From Chara braunii (lineage: Eukaryota; Streptophyta; Charophyceae; Charales; Characeae), in NCBI GenBank assembly GCA_003427395.1, contig BFEA01000155.1, positions 1,987,810 through 2,042,879 of the forward strand: 55,070 bases of DNA, in the 5' to 3' direction. Position numbers and translations under genes: made by a program. Shown one piece after another: positions 1-10,671 of this stretch. Position 1 is the first letter of the stretch, and each line of letters starts with the position of its first letter. The notes beneath the pieces were generated by a model, which made no database searches, had not been told where the DNA came from, and worked only from the letters and a program-made list of their open reading frames with translations.

Positions 1-825
1 ATACTTATGTAGACCCCGAATATCTCATTGACATGTCCATGTGTGTGGACGAAGCCGCACTGGCTTTACTTGTATATATGAAACCAGGCTAGTCCCTCAG
101 AGCCTTTTGCCTGAAGTGGACCACAAAATGTGTGCGATACTATTGTCATTTCATAAAAAGTCAGACCAGGGGAAAGGGTTTTATAAGTTGAATACGTCCC
201 TTCTGCCTATTCCTCGATTCAAACAGTTTGTGCAAGATGTATGGAAATTATGACAATCAACAAAGCCTCATCATGACTCTCCTATTGAATGGTTTAACAG
301 TGGTTTAGCCTTTGTGGCTCGGAAATGTCAGGATTATTCAAAACTACTGGCGAAGGACAGATACTAAAAAGAGATACAAATTCAAGAGCAGATTTTACAT
401 TATGAGTTATAGGATTCAGAGTCCAATCAACAACAACGAACCGATATCAGTAGTTTAAGAAATCAACTCCTTTCCTTTGTGCAACATCATTGGCAAGGGT
501 ATCTTATTAGAGGAAAACTAATTAAGCATCAAACTAAAGGATAGATGGATACTACTTTCTTCGCTATGGCCAAATCTCGGGCCAAGATGACACTTATAGA
601 AGGGTTGATAGACCCCACCATTCCTTCTCATATCGATAATCTTATTTCCTTAGCGGGTAGTCTAAAAACAACCTATGATTTCTTCAAAGGTCTTTTCACA
701 TCAGCCAAAAACTCCTGTGATATAATTGAAGATCGTAAGGAGATAGTTGACTTTCTGATTCCCCTAACGAAAACCTTTTTACAAGAACAAAAGGACTCAC
801 TGGAGACACCAGCCTCAAAGTAGGA
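1..825 (+). pseudogene. LINE ORF2 remnant: endonuclease C-terminus and linker to RT
   Basis: The first open stretch (41-253) contains VDHKMCAILLSF, which resembles the SDH motif that ends the APE-type endonuclease of LINEs, followed by GKGFYKLNTSLL, a usual post-endonuclease segment. A stop at about 251 separates it from further linker sequence. The stretch at 545-823 (MDTTFFAMAKSRAKM...) fits the helical linker between endonuclease and RT; the words FFKGLFTSA match the region that precedes RT domain 0 in plant LINEs. No function remains because of stops. Assignment rests on motif order and on the RT that follows in the same direction. Confidence 0.7.
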
Positions 826-1620
826 AATCTGGAAAGCTTTGCTTCAAATGAAAGAGCAGAAAACCACAGGTATTGATGGGTTTCCTACAGAATTTTGAGA
901 ATTAATGTGGTCGATTTTTTCAGATGATCTAATGAAATTTGCCAATACAGTTCAAAACTCATGATATATGGGAGAATTTGTTGGAGAAGGAATTTTCTCT
1001 TTCCTCTATAAAGAAGGGGATAAGACTAAGATTAGAAACTACAAGTCAATCACATTGCTAATTGTTGTCTGTAAGATGCTAGGCATTGCTAGCTAAGGCT
1101 ATAGCGAGTAAAATGATTTCGATTATGCCAGAAATTATTCATCCCTCTCAAACAGGGTTTATAGAGGGACGTCATATACAGGACAATATATTATTGATTA
1201 ATGAGATGATCAAATTAGCTCGTCAGTCCCGTCAAAATGTTGTAGTCGTCCTTATAGATTTTGAGAAAGTCTACGACTATGTGGACTGGAGATTATTGGA
1301 TGCTTGTTTGTCAAAAATGAACTTTGGTCTTGTTCTGCGTCAATGGATTATAATACTACACAATAATGCTACCACCAGGATTCAAGTTAACGGGTTACTT
1401 TCTCCAGAAATCAAATTACAACGATCGGTGCATCAGGGAGATCCTTTGGCGCCTTTTATTTTCCTTATAATTATGGAAGCGTTGGGGGCGAATCTTTAAA
1501 ATCATCACAATCTAAGGAGGCTACAAATCACTGGGATTCCAGAGGAAGCCATTTGTGTGTGTTCAATGTTTGCAGATGATCTCACTCTTATAATGGAAGC
1601 ATGAATAGTTAATATGATGG
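826..1620 (+). pseudogene. LINE reverse transcriptase domain, broken
   Basis: This would encode the RT that copies LINE RNA at the target site. Translation gives KTTGIDGFPTEF at about 860-900, NYKSITLL at about 1040, and an open stretch 1086-1499 with QTGFIEGRHIQDNILLINE (motif region before A), LIDFEKVYDYVDW (motif A, catalytic Asp kept) and VHQGDPLAPFIFLIIMEAL (motif B). After a stop, FADDLTL at about 1570-1590 is motif C with both Asp kept. Stops occur near 898, 961 and 1497 and frames shift between 1060 and 1090. The fold is certain; the copy is inactive. Confidence 0.85.
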
Positions 1621-1976
1621 AGATCAAGGTTTTAATGGATAAATTTACTTTAGTATCTTATATGGTGGTTAATTGTGGTAGCAAGACACAGGGTTGGTGG
1701 ATACATTCCAAAGGAGTCAGACCACTTGAACAACCAAGGGTGACGTGGTTATCCCTATAAACCCCTATTCGGGTCTTGGGTGTTTCCCTTACTGCTCTAG
1801 GGAGACCCACTGCAAACCATGATTGGATAATAAAACCCGCGGTAGAAAAAATGTCCCAATGAAAAAATCAACATACTTCTTTATTTGGAAGGGCCTTAAT
1901 CATCAATAATGTAATATTAACATCCATTTGGTACAAGTTTGCAATCTGGTCACTCACTAGGACATGAACAAAGGCA

Positions 1977-3784
1977 TTGAAAAAGTTATTGATATTCTTT
2001 CTCTATGGGGGAAATCATGAAACTCAAAGAGTAATTCCAAGGGTAGCATGGCTTATGCTTATTCAGCCTAAATCGAAGGGGGGATTAGGTATATTGGATC
2101 CATCTTTACAATGTCAGACATTGTCTCTTCAATGGATAAAATCACTGATATTTTCACCGGAGGTTTCCTGGCTACCAATGACCCTAGAGCAAATTCGGCG
2201 TTTGGCGCCATCCACAATTGAAGGGATACATCCACTCACATGGGTAGAAAATCGGTATTGGTCTATTCCAAGAGGAAACCTACATTCACATGAAGAAAGG
2301 ATGAGGGGGGAAGCAAGTGGGGATAGCTGTGAGGATAACTTTTGGGGTTCTCTTTTCAAAATCTGGAGACAACTTCCACTCCCTGACATACCATTTTCAT
2401 CAAGATATGAAGAAGTGTTAAGACAAGTTTTTTTGGTAATAGATGGATCACAGACAACAATGGGTGTGTTTACAGTAGTTCTTCACCCCCATGGTCAACC
2501 TTGGTTAAAAGGGGAATCCTGAGGATTAAGGATATATAGGATACATCGATAAAGAACTGGAAGTTTGTAGAGGAACTTAGATTCTCTATCAAATCTGCTT
2601 ACCACCTACCTGAAATGTTGGACCAAATAATTTTCTCAATTCCTCTGGCCTGGGTAAAGACGCTAAGAAAAGGATACCGCCTGCAGGATTCAGATTGAGT
2701 GGCGGGATATGATTCAGATAATGTATGGATAATAAGTCAAGTTGTTTGTCAATATCAGAAGCAATGGTAAATATTTTTCATTTACAACATGATTTTCTTT
2801 TGGCTAGGTATGATCCAGACAGGGTGGAGTGGGTGCCCAATAAAATGTTATACAGGATTAAGGTCCTGCTTCACACAATACCTAACCACACAACACTTGC
2901 TCGATGGCGGGCCTACTACCCGAAAATTCCAATAGGAAAGCTTTTACTTGACCCTGAGGAATGAACATGGAAGGTTTCGAAGAGAGGTAAGCCCAAACCG
3001 CTTTAATCCCTGACTGTCAAGGCAGCCTATCGGATGTTGAGACCCAAAGTCTATGCTCCAACAATTGTGCATCTCAACATCCACATAGACCAGTTTAGAC
3101 CAGTACGCTGGTTTCGATCCACTAAGGAAAGACCAGCCAAATTTGCTTCACTTCAATGGCAGATTATGCATAGATGTCTGCCCACCAATGACTGGTACCA
3201 TGGTGCTGATCTTATCACATGTCATTCCCTTCTCGTAAATATAGAGAAACGATTTAACATATCCAGGGTTCATCTTTATGTGGCGACGTTGGGACTGTAT
3301 TTGACGAAGACTAACGAGCCTCAAGTGTTCTTGGGAATGGAGAGCCCTTTTACTAGGACAATTGAATCCGGTTGACTTGCCCCTCTCAACCTTTCAGTCG
3401 AGTGTTTTTTCATTTGGTAGGAAAACTATCATATGGACCATATGGTAAAGGAGGTGTGTATATGTAATGGAGGAGGTAAGTATGAAAGAGATGAAACTTT
3501 CTCAGAATATCAAACAATTTGTGGAAACAGAAATTCAGGCTCGATGGGCTAATCTTAAAGTTAAATTAAAATTTCTAACTCAGAAGAAAAACATCAAGAA
3601 ATGTATTATTAAATTCACAATGGACTGGTTAGGGGGATCTCAGGAGCAAGGAATTGGACATGTGGTATGGCCTGATGAAAATGAGTCTGTGATGCCTCTC
3701 AAGAAGATTTACTTTCTACAGTTCAATGACTGGTTTCATATTCAGCCAGGGGAGTTTCTCAGAGATGCTGCATGCTTTTTTTGA
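1977..3784 (+). pseudogene. LINE ORF2 C-terminal region, broken
   Basis: The open stretch 1977-2522 contains RVAWLMLIQPKSKGGLGILD, the standard segment downstream of the RT thumb in plant LINEs (typically WxxxCxPKxxGGLGI). Further stretches at 2725-2964, 3034-3375 and 3467-3784 continue the element; KFASLQWQIMHRCLPTND in the 3034 stretch resembles the C-terminal zf-RVT region of LINE ORF2. Between them stops and frameshifts interrupt reading. The last stretch ends at 3784 and is taken as the natural end of ORF2 because only UTR-like sequence and poly(A) follow. Confidence 0.65.
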
Positions 3785-4129
3785 ACTGTCCCCTCCCTCG
3801 GAGTTAGCTTTAGTAGAACCTCAATAGTCAGGTGGGGGGGGGGGTCGGATAATGAAAAATGATTCCTCATCATTAGGAGGGTTAGAACTGCTAGAGGTGC
3901 TTGTCCTATATGGCGGTCTGATCAGGACTAAAGAGTTGGTTTTGATCCTTTTGATTATTATCAAGTTGTAATACTGGACATTTTTATGTATAAGGGACGC
4001 CGAACCCGGTTTTCAGCAGGTGATACTTCCCACCAATAGACTGGAGTCTCAACTGGGTGATTAGGAATGGTTACTCTTAGCACCATTCTTAATGACTTTA
4101 GTTGTGTTTTGATTAAAAAAAAAAAAAAA
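3785..4129 (+). other. LINE 3' UTR with poly(A) tail
   Basis: Non-coding sequence follows the ORF2 remnant, includes a G-run near 3833-3844, and ends in an A-run of about 15 (4115-4129). The A-run fixes the polarity and the 3' end of the LINE. Nothing gene-like is seen at 4130-4234. Confidence 0.6.
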
Positions 4130-4234
4130 GTTAGTCTGACAAATGCTGGATCCTGAGGAACAACAAATTTTGACGAGTGTTCGGCCAAAAAACTCAGTTT
4201 CGATTTCGTTCAAAAAATAAAAACTGTCCATTTT

Positions 4235-4737
4235 GACGAAATGGTCGTTTTTATACTATTTCGTTGGTGGTCTGGCCTGCCATCGGTCCGAGGCCCGAAA
4301 TGTGCACAGTCCCGCTTGGGACTTGCTGACTGGACAAGGTGGATTGGGACCGGAACTTCTAACTGGACTAGGTAGATTGACCGACTGACCCCTATAGTCT
4401 CGAAGGGTCGATTAGAGACTTCCTAGCTAGATAGACTGACCCTTCGCTAGGCCTTAGGGGTACTTCTCCCTCGTTGACTCAGCTACGGCCAACTGACTTC
4501 TAGAAGGACCTGGCTAAACCGATAGAGTGACTCCTATGACTATTAATCCTAAGGACTACGGTTCAAGTCCCGACGACCCAAATAATTCACGAGACACTGA
4601 CCTACGACTTTTTAGGGACAGGTCTCGGGCTCGAGGCTCACAGGGTCTACGGGGTAGCTGTATAGGGGTACGGGTAGGTCCAGGGATTAAGTCCTGGGAT
4701 CTGCAGTGTCGCACAATCAGGGTGAAACCATTTCACT
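4235..4737 (-). repeat. Ty3/gypsy LTR (3' LTR of the minus-strand element)
   Basis: About 480 bp match a second copy at 18173-18665 base for base over long stretches, so this is a repeat unit. It abuts the end of the integrase reading frame, as a 3' LTR should. Candidate ends are inverted: TGACGAAATGGT at 4235 and ACCATTTCACT ending at 4737. The clearly shared part with the second copy begins at 4254 (TACTATTTCG), so the outer 20 bases are uncertain. The strand opposite to pol carries a B-box-like motif GGTTCAAGTCC near 4560. Confidence 0.7.
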
Positions 4738-5260
4738 CCCGTAGTCCTAAATTCGAGGTCCTCCGAGAACTCTGTAATCCAAGACATGCATGACCTTTAC
4801 ACTTCCTCGCTCTCTCATAGGCATGCACTATGTCAGGAGCGGTCTCTAGAAGCTCAGTTCGAAGGACATTTTCTTCCACTATGCGGTCTATGTCGTATGT
4901 GTCATCCACATCTTTCAGGATCGTAGATCTTCGCGAAGGTAACTGCTCGATGGTCATAAACATCAACAACTTTGACGTATGGAAGACTGGATACGTATGA
5001 AATTGTTGTGGTATCTCGACGGTGTACGATGTTCTGTCCTCTCCTCCTTTGACTTCTAGGACAGGCCATGACCCTCTGTGCGAGGGCAAGAACTTATGTG
5101 AGATGTTTTCCTCTTGTGCGAATTCCTTAGACTTGACCCATGCTAGGTCGTCTACTTGGAACTCTGAAGGTTGACAATGTTTATTTGCTTGCTCAATCAT
5201 GCGAGGTTGGACCTTTCTAAGGTTTTTCACCACCCTAACGAGTTTTTTTTCATGCTGCAA
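4733..5260 (-). pseudogene. Gypsy integrase C-terminal domain plus chromodomain-like tail
   Basis: The 175-residue stretch contains the GPY/F-region equivalent (HKFLPSHRGSWPVLEV), then YPVFHTSKLL, the conserved 'hPVFHvSxL' step of Ty3/gypsy integrases. DDTYDIDRIVEENV follows and matches the start of a chromodomain (I-L-D-x-R/I), the feature that names chromoviruses and steers integration to chromatin. The rest of the chromodomain is diverged. It runs directly into the LTR. A frameshift separates it from the integrase core upstream. Confidence 0.75.
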
Positions 5261-5296
5261 AGCAGGTTCTCTAGTATCGGGTGGTAATCTCTGAAT

Positions 5297-6117
5297 CTAG
5301 TCCCGATTCAGTCCTTCAAACGACCTACGTGGTCTAAAGGACTTACGCAACTCGTTAGGAGTTTGACACGTAGCTAGGTGTACACTATTGTTATAAGTGT
5401 TAGCCACCTTGGGACGCATCTTATTCCAGTTTACTTGATCTGGTATAATATATATCCTGAGTAGTTGCTGCAAGATCTTATTCATCTGCTCTATTTGGTC
5501 GTTCGTATCTGGATGACGACCCGACGACATTAACAGCTTAGAGTCGTAAACTTTCATAAGATCTTGCCAGTTCTGGCTAGTAACCGTGTGTCTCGGTCAC
5601 TAACTATTGACACCGGTACGCCATGCTCGCTTACCCAAAAATAAAAAAACTTCGCTATAACTAAGTTTGTTTTTGCCTCAGGCAGTAGTGGTACAAATAC
5701 GACATATTTGCTAAATCGATCTACTATAATCATAACTTGGTTTTTGACATGCGTACTCGTGACTCCGATATCCATAAAATATAAGGAAACAGACTCTTCG
5801 GCTCCTGTTGGAATAGGCAAGGGTCGGAGAAGAACTAACGGTGCTCGTGTCGTTATATTGTTGTGCTGACACACTTTGCAGTTGCGAACATATTTTATGC
5901 AATTTGCCTTCATGTCAGGCCATGTATACGACATTATAAGGTTGACCAAGGTCTTTTGCCAACCAAAGTGCCCTTCTGTATCATGCCATTCCCCTAAGAT
6001 CAAGCTACGGATCTTCTTGTTATTGGGGACGCACAGTTTGTCATTGACATTGGTCTTCTCAAACAGTAGACCGTTGGTGGTTCGATACTTTGACTCACTT
6101 TCAGAGGTTTTTTTCAC
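5297..6117 (-). pseudogene. Gypsy integrase zinc-binding and catalytic core, broken
   Basis: Two stretches (5554-6117 and 5297-5557) encode the enzyme that inserts retroelement cDNA. The first has the HHCC zinc finger (HDTEGH ... CKVCQ), then FMDIG and VSDRDTR, which hold the first two catalytic Asp of the DD35E triad. The second has HPDTNDQIEQMNK, the segment with the catalytic Glu; the usual HPQTDGQTE reads PDTNDQIE, so the Glu is kept but the neighbourhood has drifted. The two pieces are in different frames at 5554. Inactive. Confidence 0.85.
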
Positions 6118-6745
6118 CCGCTTTAATAAATTGCTGTAAATCGGATCATGAGCATACGCATCCTTTATCTTTTGTTGCAGGTCCGCCCCTATATTCAGAT
6201 AGTGTACTATCGCGCCGAAGTAATTTGCTCTTCTGCTTAGCGCATCGGCTATTACATTGTACTTACCTTTAACGGGCTTGAACTCAATGTCAAATTGATC
6301 TATTTCAGCAGCTCATCTAGTTAGCGTGGGCGTCATCTTAGCTTGCGTCTTGAGCCACCTTAGGGTCTCGTGGTCTGAATAGACTTTGAAGTGTCTCCCA
6401 AGAAGGTAGTGCCTCCAATGATCTAAGGTCTACCAGAGAGCGTAAAGTTCTCTCTCGTATTTTGAGGCTGCAACCTTTTCTGAAGACATCCTAAAAAATG
6501 TGAACTCTATGGGTCGATAGCCCTTATCGTCGTCTTGTTGTAATAGAACGCCTATGCCATATTGACTAAAATCTGTCGTGATGACAAATGGCAACGAAGG
6601 ATCAACTACTTTGAGGACAGGATACTCTACCAAGACCTTTTTCAAATTCTTTAGGGTCGAGGTGCAATTTTGGTCCCACTTCCAAATTGCTTCCTTCTTT
6701 AGAAGTTTGCGAAGGCCCAAGGGAAACAATGATAGTGGCGAACTA
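6118..6745 (-). pseudogene. Gypsy RNase H domain
   Basis: The minus-strand translation shows LPFVITTDFSQYGIGVLLQQ, the start of gypsy RNase H (normally PFVVTTDASxxGIGAVLxQ), then GYRPIEF and KYERELYALW, all in order. This domain degrades the RNA of RNA:DNA hybrids during reverse transcription. Upstream it is cut at about 6745 by a MITE-like insertion. A stop interrupts it near 6430. Nearly the same junction segment is repeated at 7130-7352. Confidence 0.8.
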
Positions 6746-6749
6746 TGTT

Positions 6750-7076
6750 GCCGAACGTACACGTACGGGGCCTTTCCGTACGAAACGTACAGATAATATC
6801 TGTACGGGAACCTGAACGCCTCCGTACGACCCGTACGGAAAAAAAAAAAAAAAAAAAAAAACTTCATCCAAAAAATCCGAAAAAAATATATGTGATGTAA
6901 AATCCTAAGACAAGCAACATTTGCCTGAGCACTATCTGCAGATTCGTATTGGAGTTAGAGAAAAAAAAAATAAAAACAGTAAAACAAAATTAAAAAAAGT
7001 CGTACGGGCCTTGAGTACGAGTAGCGTACAAGAAATGAGTACAACTTGTACTCGTATGGGGGTGAGTACGAATCGC
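6750..7076. mobile_element. MITE-like insertion in the gypsy RNase H region
   Basis: Non-coding, rich in CGTACG and ACGTACG words at both ends, with a long A-run at 6839-6861. Its middle (about 6900-6955: ATTTGCCTGAGCA and a following ATTCGTATTGGAG) matches the core shared by the MITEs at 29016, 29866, 37291 and 42616. It splits homologous gypsy sequence, so it inserted after gypsy. Exact ends and target duplication could not be set. Confidence 0.55.
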
Positions 7077-7085
7077 AACGTAGGT

Positions 7086-7540
7086 GGAGAAGTTCCTTAT
7101 GAATTTTCGATAGGGGAGCAGCCTTGTGGACGTGAACTCTATGGGTCAATAGCGCTTGTCGTTGCCTTCCTGTAATAGAACGCCTATGTCATATTGACTA
7201 GCATCTGTCGTGACGAGAAATAACAACGAATGATCAATTACTTTGAGGATAGGATACTCTACCAAGGCCTACTTCAGCTTCTTTATGGCCGAGGTGCAAT
7301 CTTGAACTCACCTTCATATTGCTTCCTTCCTTAGGAGTCTGCGAAAGGGAACAGTTATAAAAGTTTCTTACGAACTTCCGATAATAGTTGGTTAATCCCA
7401 AAAACGAACGCAACTCGGTCAGAATGCGAGGACTCGTGATACAAGCGGTTTTTTTTTTACCCCACCTGACGGAGTAGGGTGTCGGCACTCGTGCTCTCGA
7501 AGGTGCAAAGTAGCCCCGGTTGCCTCTCCTCAATCTGTAC
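7086..7540 (-). pseudogene. Duplicated gypsy RT-thumb / RNase H junction
   Basis: Minus-strand translation of 7360-7533 gives PRILTELRSFLGLTNYYRKF, the RT thumb just before RNase H in gypsy pol. The DNA at 7130-7352 repeats 6497-6730 with scattered differences, and 7086-7113 repeats part of the thumb again (YRKFIRNF-like). The window therefore holds one and a half copies of this junction. Either two related gypsy insertions are fused or the segment was duplicated before the MITE arrived. The RT palm is absent. Confidence 0.7.
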
Positions 7541-7599
7541 CAAGTACTATATTAAATGAGGAGAGTCAAGGAGTGAAGGAATTTTTTTATCTTCCCTCC

Positions 7600-7815
7600 T
7601 TATTCTAGGCGAAAGTACGCCTAGACTCCCTCTAAGTATTCCTCGACCCGCATTGTGTGGTTGTCTGCAAGGATACTGACTACAGATTCTTTCAACTTTT
7701 GGACCTTGAGGCCTAACTTCAACCTCCTCAACACTTTACGATTGATATAACGCTCGGTGCCTCCACTATCTATAACGGCTCTTACTCTAATCTAAAGACT
7801 TCTATATCTGCGAGG
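7600..7815 (-). pseudogene. Gypsy aspartic protease fragment
   Basis: Minus-strand translation (about 7800 down to 7620) reads RAVIDSGGTERYINRKVLRR, then LKLGLKVQKLKES. AVIDSG is the active-site motif of retroelement aspartic proteases (usually LIDSGAT), here with Gly in place of the usual Ala after DSG, followed by the standard I(N)..VLRRLKL helix. It precedes the RT remnant in gypsy order. A stop ends it near 7620 and no start is visible; this is a short decayed fragment outside any long open stretch. Confidence 0.65.
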
Positions 7816-7920
7816 ATTAGCTACCCCTTTCCATCCTTCTTCATTTTGACCCAGACCAACCTTCTCTCTTTCAACACTTTGGCTAGGCCAGATGAGGCAT
7901 GTACATATTTAGGTAGGCTT

Positions 7921-8355
7921 ACGCCCTCGCCTTTGAGAGACAGATCTGACATGTATTCTAAGGGTAGTTGTAAGTGTGGTTTTGGTGTGGCTTGAGTTGA
8001 GCAAGCTATGATTTGGAGACACTTTCTGTATGAGACATTGTATTCTCTGAGTGTATATTATGATGAGGTTTCCTTCAGGCACCATTCTTATACGTGACAA
8101 TCACTTGTCTTTCTCACATGTGTGGTTGTACTCTCATGTATGATGAGTTTGTGTGGACAATGTGTGAAAAACCTTTTATGTATCTTGGGTATGTGAATAT
8201 GATTGTAAGTAAAACTGTCTACTCCTCGGTATACTTGTGCGACCTNCCCACGGCAGCTGATAAGGCAGAGTATAAGGGGAGGAAGCGCAGTCCGTCTGTG
8301 AAAGTTATCTAAGTTGTGATGAGGACCCATAAGATGGTCTCTCAGTGATGTTCTG
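7921..8355. other. Non-coding stretch, no feature recognised
   Basis: Between the gypsy remnant and the minisatellite no coding, RNA or repeat signature is seen. It contains one N at 8246 and GT-rich runs. Confidence 0.4.
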
Positions 8356-8612
8356 TTTTATGATGGGACCCCCTTAGATTTTGGAAAAGGGAGGGGATGT
8401 TTTGTGATGTTTTATGATGTAACGAAACCCCTCGCGACTTTGAGAGAGGGGGTGTTTGATTTATGATGAGACCCTCGTAATTTCTGGAAGAGGGAATGTA
8501 TTGTTTTATGGCGAGACCCCTCGCGATTTTTGGAAGAGGGGGTGTTTTGTTTATGAAGAGAGTCCCTTTTGGATTGTTGGAAAAGNNGAGTGGTTTTTGG
8601 TTGGAAGACTCA
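8356..8612. repeat. About 48-bp minisatellite of covarying hairpins (5 units)
   Basis: Units start near 8357, 8410, 8459, 8502 and 8550 with TTTATG(A/G)(T/C)G. Each holds an inverted repeat around a conserved CG(A)TTTTTGGAA-type loop. The arms differ between units yet stay complementary: CCCCCTT/AAGGGAGGGG, ACCCCTC/GAGGGGGT, CCCTC/GAGGG, ACCCCTC/GAGGGGGT and CCCTTTT/AAAAGNN. The last unit contains two N bases. It lies outside element A but follows the same design. Confidence 0.7.
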
Positions 8613-9699
8613 TCCTCAGAAGTGAGTAAATTGATTTATGGCATGATGAGTTGTTCGATGGGTGATAAAGTCTGACGGAAAGGGGCCACTTTTTGTTTGA
8701 AATGTTTGAGAAAGTCGCAATAAGTACAGGGCGAGAGATGTCTCAGGGTGGGTGGCTGCTGGCTCTGATCAAGTCAGGGGTCACGGCCTGGTGGATTTAG
8801 CGGTGATTTTGCTTGTAAGCGTGCAAAGGAGACCATGCCTATTGAAGGAGGGCTGGTAAATGCCTTCAGACCCCTGCGTATCGCGCAGTGGGCCTGTGAT
8901 TTTGTTTTGACGCACCCGTTTAACCACTGGTGCTAATTCTGAGACATATTGAAGNAAGGTCAAGCTAACGGAAAAGAAGTTAGTACCTCTAGGGCGTAAC
9001 CCCATTGGATGGCTGCTAACCGGCGCAACCTGGTTGCGGGACCACGGGGTAAGAGTTTAAGGGGAGTTACCCGCCCCAGGAAAATTACTCCGTGGGATAG
9101 TGAAGGTTCAAATTTTGGGAGGTCCTGATTGAGTGCCTATCAGGAGAAACCCTATCGTTGCGTAACCAACGAGGGTAGTGCCGTTAAATAACAATGCGGT
9201 AGGCCGTAGTCCTGGTCCGATCAACTTGGCTATGGTGGGCCAAGATGGAGACCTGGCCTTTCTGTACTAGACTGCAGAAAGAGCAGAGTGGATATTAAGT
9301 TTACATATATACTTATATGTATTTGATTGTGAGAGATTTTGAGAAGGAAGGCGAGAGTGCCTTCAAAGGTCTCGGTTAAGGCCCGCGTCCCTAGTTTTTG
9401 CCAGGACTAGGGACACCCAACGAGAAGCCGAAGGTTGTCTAGGACCGGGGAGAGGACGATTGGGAAGGTCTTTGGAACTTATGCTGCCAGTGTCCTAATT
9501 TCTGGACGGTGTGAGGCCCAGGTTAGAAACCTGGCAGCATATAGTTGTGAAGGCATGATTTAATGGAGGCCTCTACCCTGTGTTTGTCGGCTAATCGGAT
9601 TGGCTCACTTCTTTCGTCAGCATTTGGAGTGTGAATGGATTTATAGCTTTCAGATTTGGCGAAGCGACGGGGACGTCGCTTAATATGGTCCGGTAAGGC
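8613..9699. other. Hairpin-dense non-coding DNA upstream of element A
   Basis: No gene is visible. Many short perfect inverted repeats occur: CGCAACC/GGTTGCG near 9023, CTTGGC/GCCAAG near 9227, CTTTCTG/CAGAAAG near 9258, GAAGGC/GCCTTC near 9345, GTCCCTAGT/ACTAGGGAC near 9388, and an 11-base pair of arms TATGCTGCCAG/CTGGCAGCATA spanning 9480-9541 with a nested CCAGGTT/AACCTGG hairpin. It may be the tail of another member of the A/B/C family, but no terminal sequence supports that. Confidence 0.5.
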
Positions 9700-9710
9700 T
9701 GTCGGTGCGA

Positions 9711-9728
9711 ATACCCTTACAAGGGTAT
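9711..9728. other. Perfect terminal hairpin of element A
   Basis: ATACCCTT and AAGGGTAT are 8-base arms around a 2-base loop, 11 bases inside the left end. The identical hairpin is at the same place in element B (18890-18907). Confidence 0.8.
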
Positions 9729-10671
9729 CCGCCCTGTTTTTTTTGCAGGTGACAGAAAATAGTTTTAGTTTAAAGTTTAAGTATGCCGTGCTAGGCGCGG
9801 CAGTGTCTGTGATTACGTTGACAGGATGACTGACTAGAGTAAAGAGTGCGTGGGCGCGCAGGTTGGAGGCGCGCGTGATTGCGTTTCTAGCGTTGATTAC
9901 AGAGTCGGCGCGGACGCCGGTCGATTCGTTTCTATTTGTAACTTTACTCTTTTGTTTATTCTTGATCAAACTAGGTTTTAGGGGATACTTCTTTCCGATG
10001 GTTACGTTTGACCAAGTTGAGCATCCGTACGGAGAACGACCCCGATGACGACATCGGGAATAATGGCGCGATTTCGTGCGGCGAGCGGGATGTCGTGGGA
10101 TGGCGCGCGGGGCAATTATGGCATGGTATAGGCAAGCCGGCGCGGACACTGAGAGTCGCGCAGCCGTTTTTGTTGGCCCAAAGCTCCGTGCCGCACCGGG
10201 TTATATGACACTCGGCGTGTTTTGGTCTCAGGTTTGGGTTTAGCTCTGTAGGTTACGACATTCGGGATGACGATACGGAGATTCGGGGATCGAGGTCGGC
10301 GGGCACCGATGTAGCAGTGGCAGCGGAGCGGCGTGGAGAAAATCGGAGGGGTCGAGGGCCCGACGGGGCTANCCCCCTTCGTTTTTGTTTACAAGCGCGA
10401 CCGAAGGGGGNCGATTTGTAAGGCTGCCCGTTAAAAGTTCNCTGTTTCAGTTTTATTATTTTTGTTTAGCATCCGTTTNAGTTTCGTTTACTCGCGTCCC
10501 NTCCTAGGGCGCGATATCGGGCCTAATGTCGGGCCCCGGGAAGTAGGTTGCATTCGCAGGGATGCCTGAAGTGCTGTGGCAAACTGTCCTCGCGGGCTGC
10601 GCCGAAGCCATACCCGTGTTGCCTTGAGGCACNGTGCCGTAGGTGGGGTGCGGGGNCGCGNCTACCTTTGG

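Larger units (their letters stand above)
1..4129 (+). mobile_element. Degenerate non-LTR retrotransposon (LINE), truncated by window edge
   Basis: A single LINE can be followed from the left edge to a poly(A) tract at about 4115-4129. In order it holds the end of an endonuclease domain, a linker, a reverse transcriptase, a C-terminal region and a 3' UTR. Reading frame changes and in-frame stops occur throughout, so this is a dead copy. The RT signatures are of the L1/plant LINE type. Its sequence differs clearly from the second LINE at 47255-55013, so at least two LINE lineages are present. The 5' part (ORF1 and most of the endonuclease) lies outside the window. Confidence 0.85.
4235..7920 (-). 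mobile_element. Ty3/gypsy (chromovirus-like) retrotransposon, rearranged
   Basis: On the minus strand the order is protease (7600-7815), end of RT and start of RNase H (7130-7540), a second copy of that junction, RNase H (6118-6745), integrase (5297-6117), integrase C-terminus with a chromodomain-like tail (4733-5260), then an LTR (4235-4737). This is the gypsy order PR-RT-RH-INT. The RT palm with the YxDD box is missing: only about 80 bases lie between protease and RT thumb. No 5' LTR is seen on the high-coordinate side. Stops and frameshifts break every domain. Confidence 0.8.
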
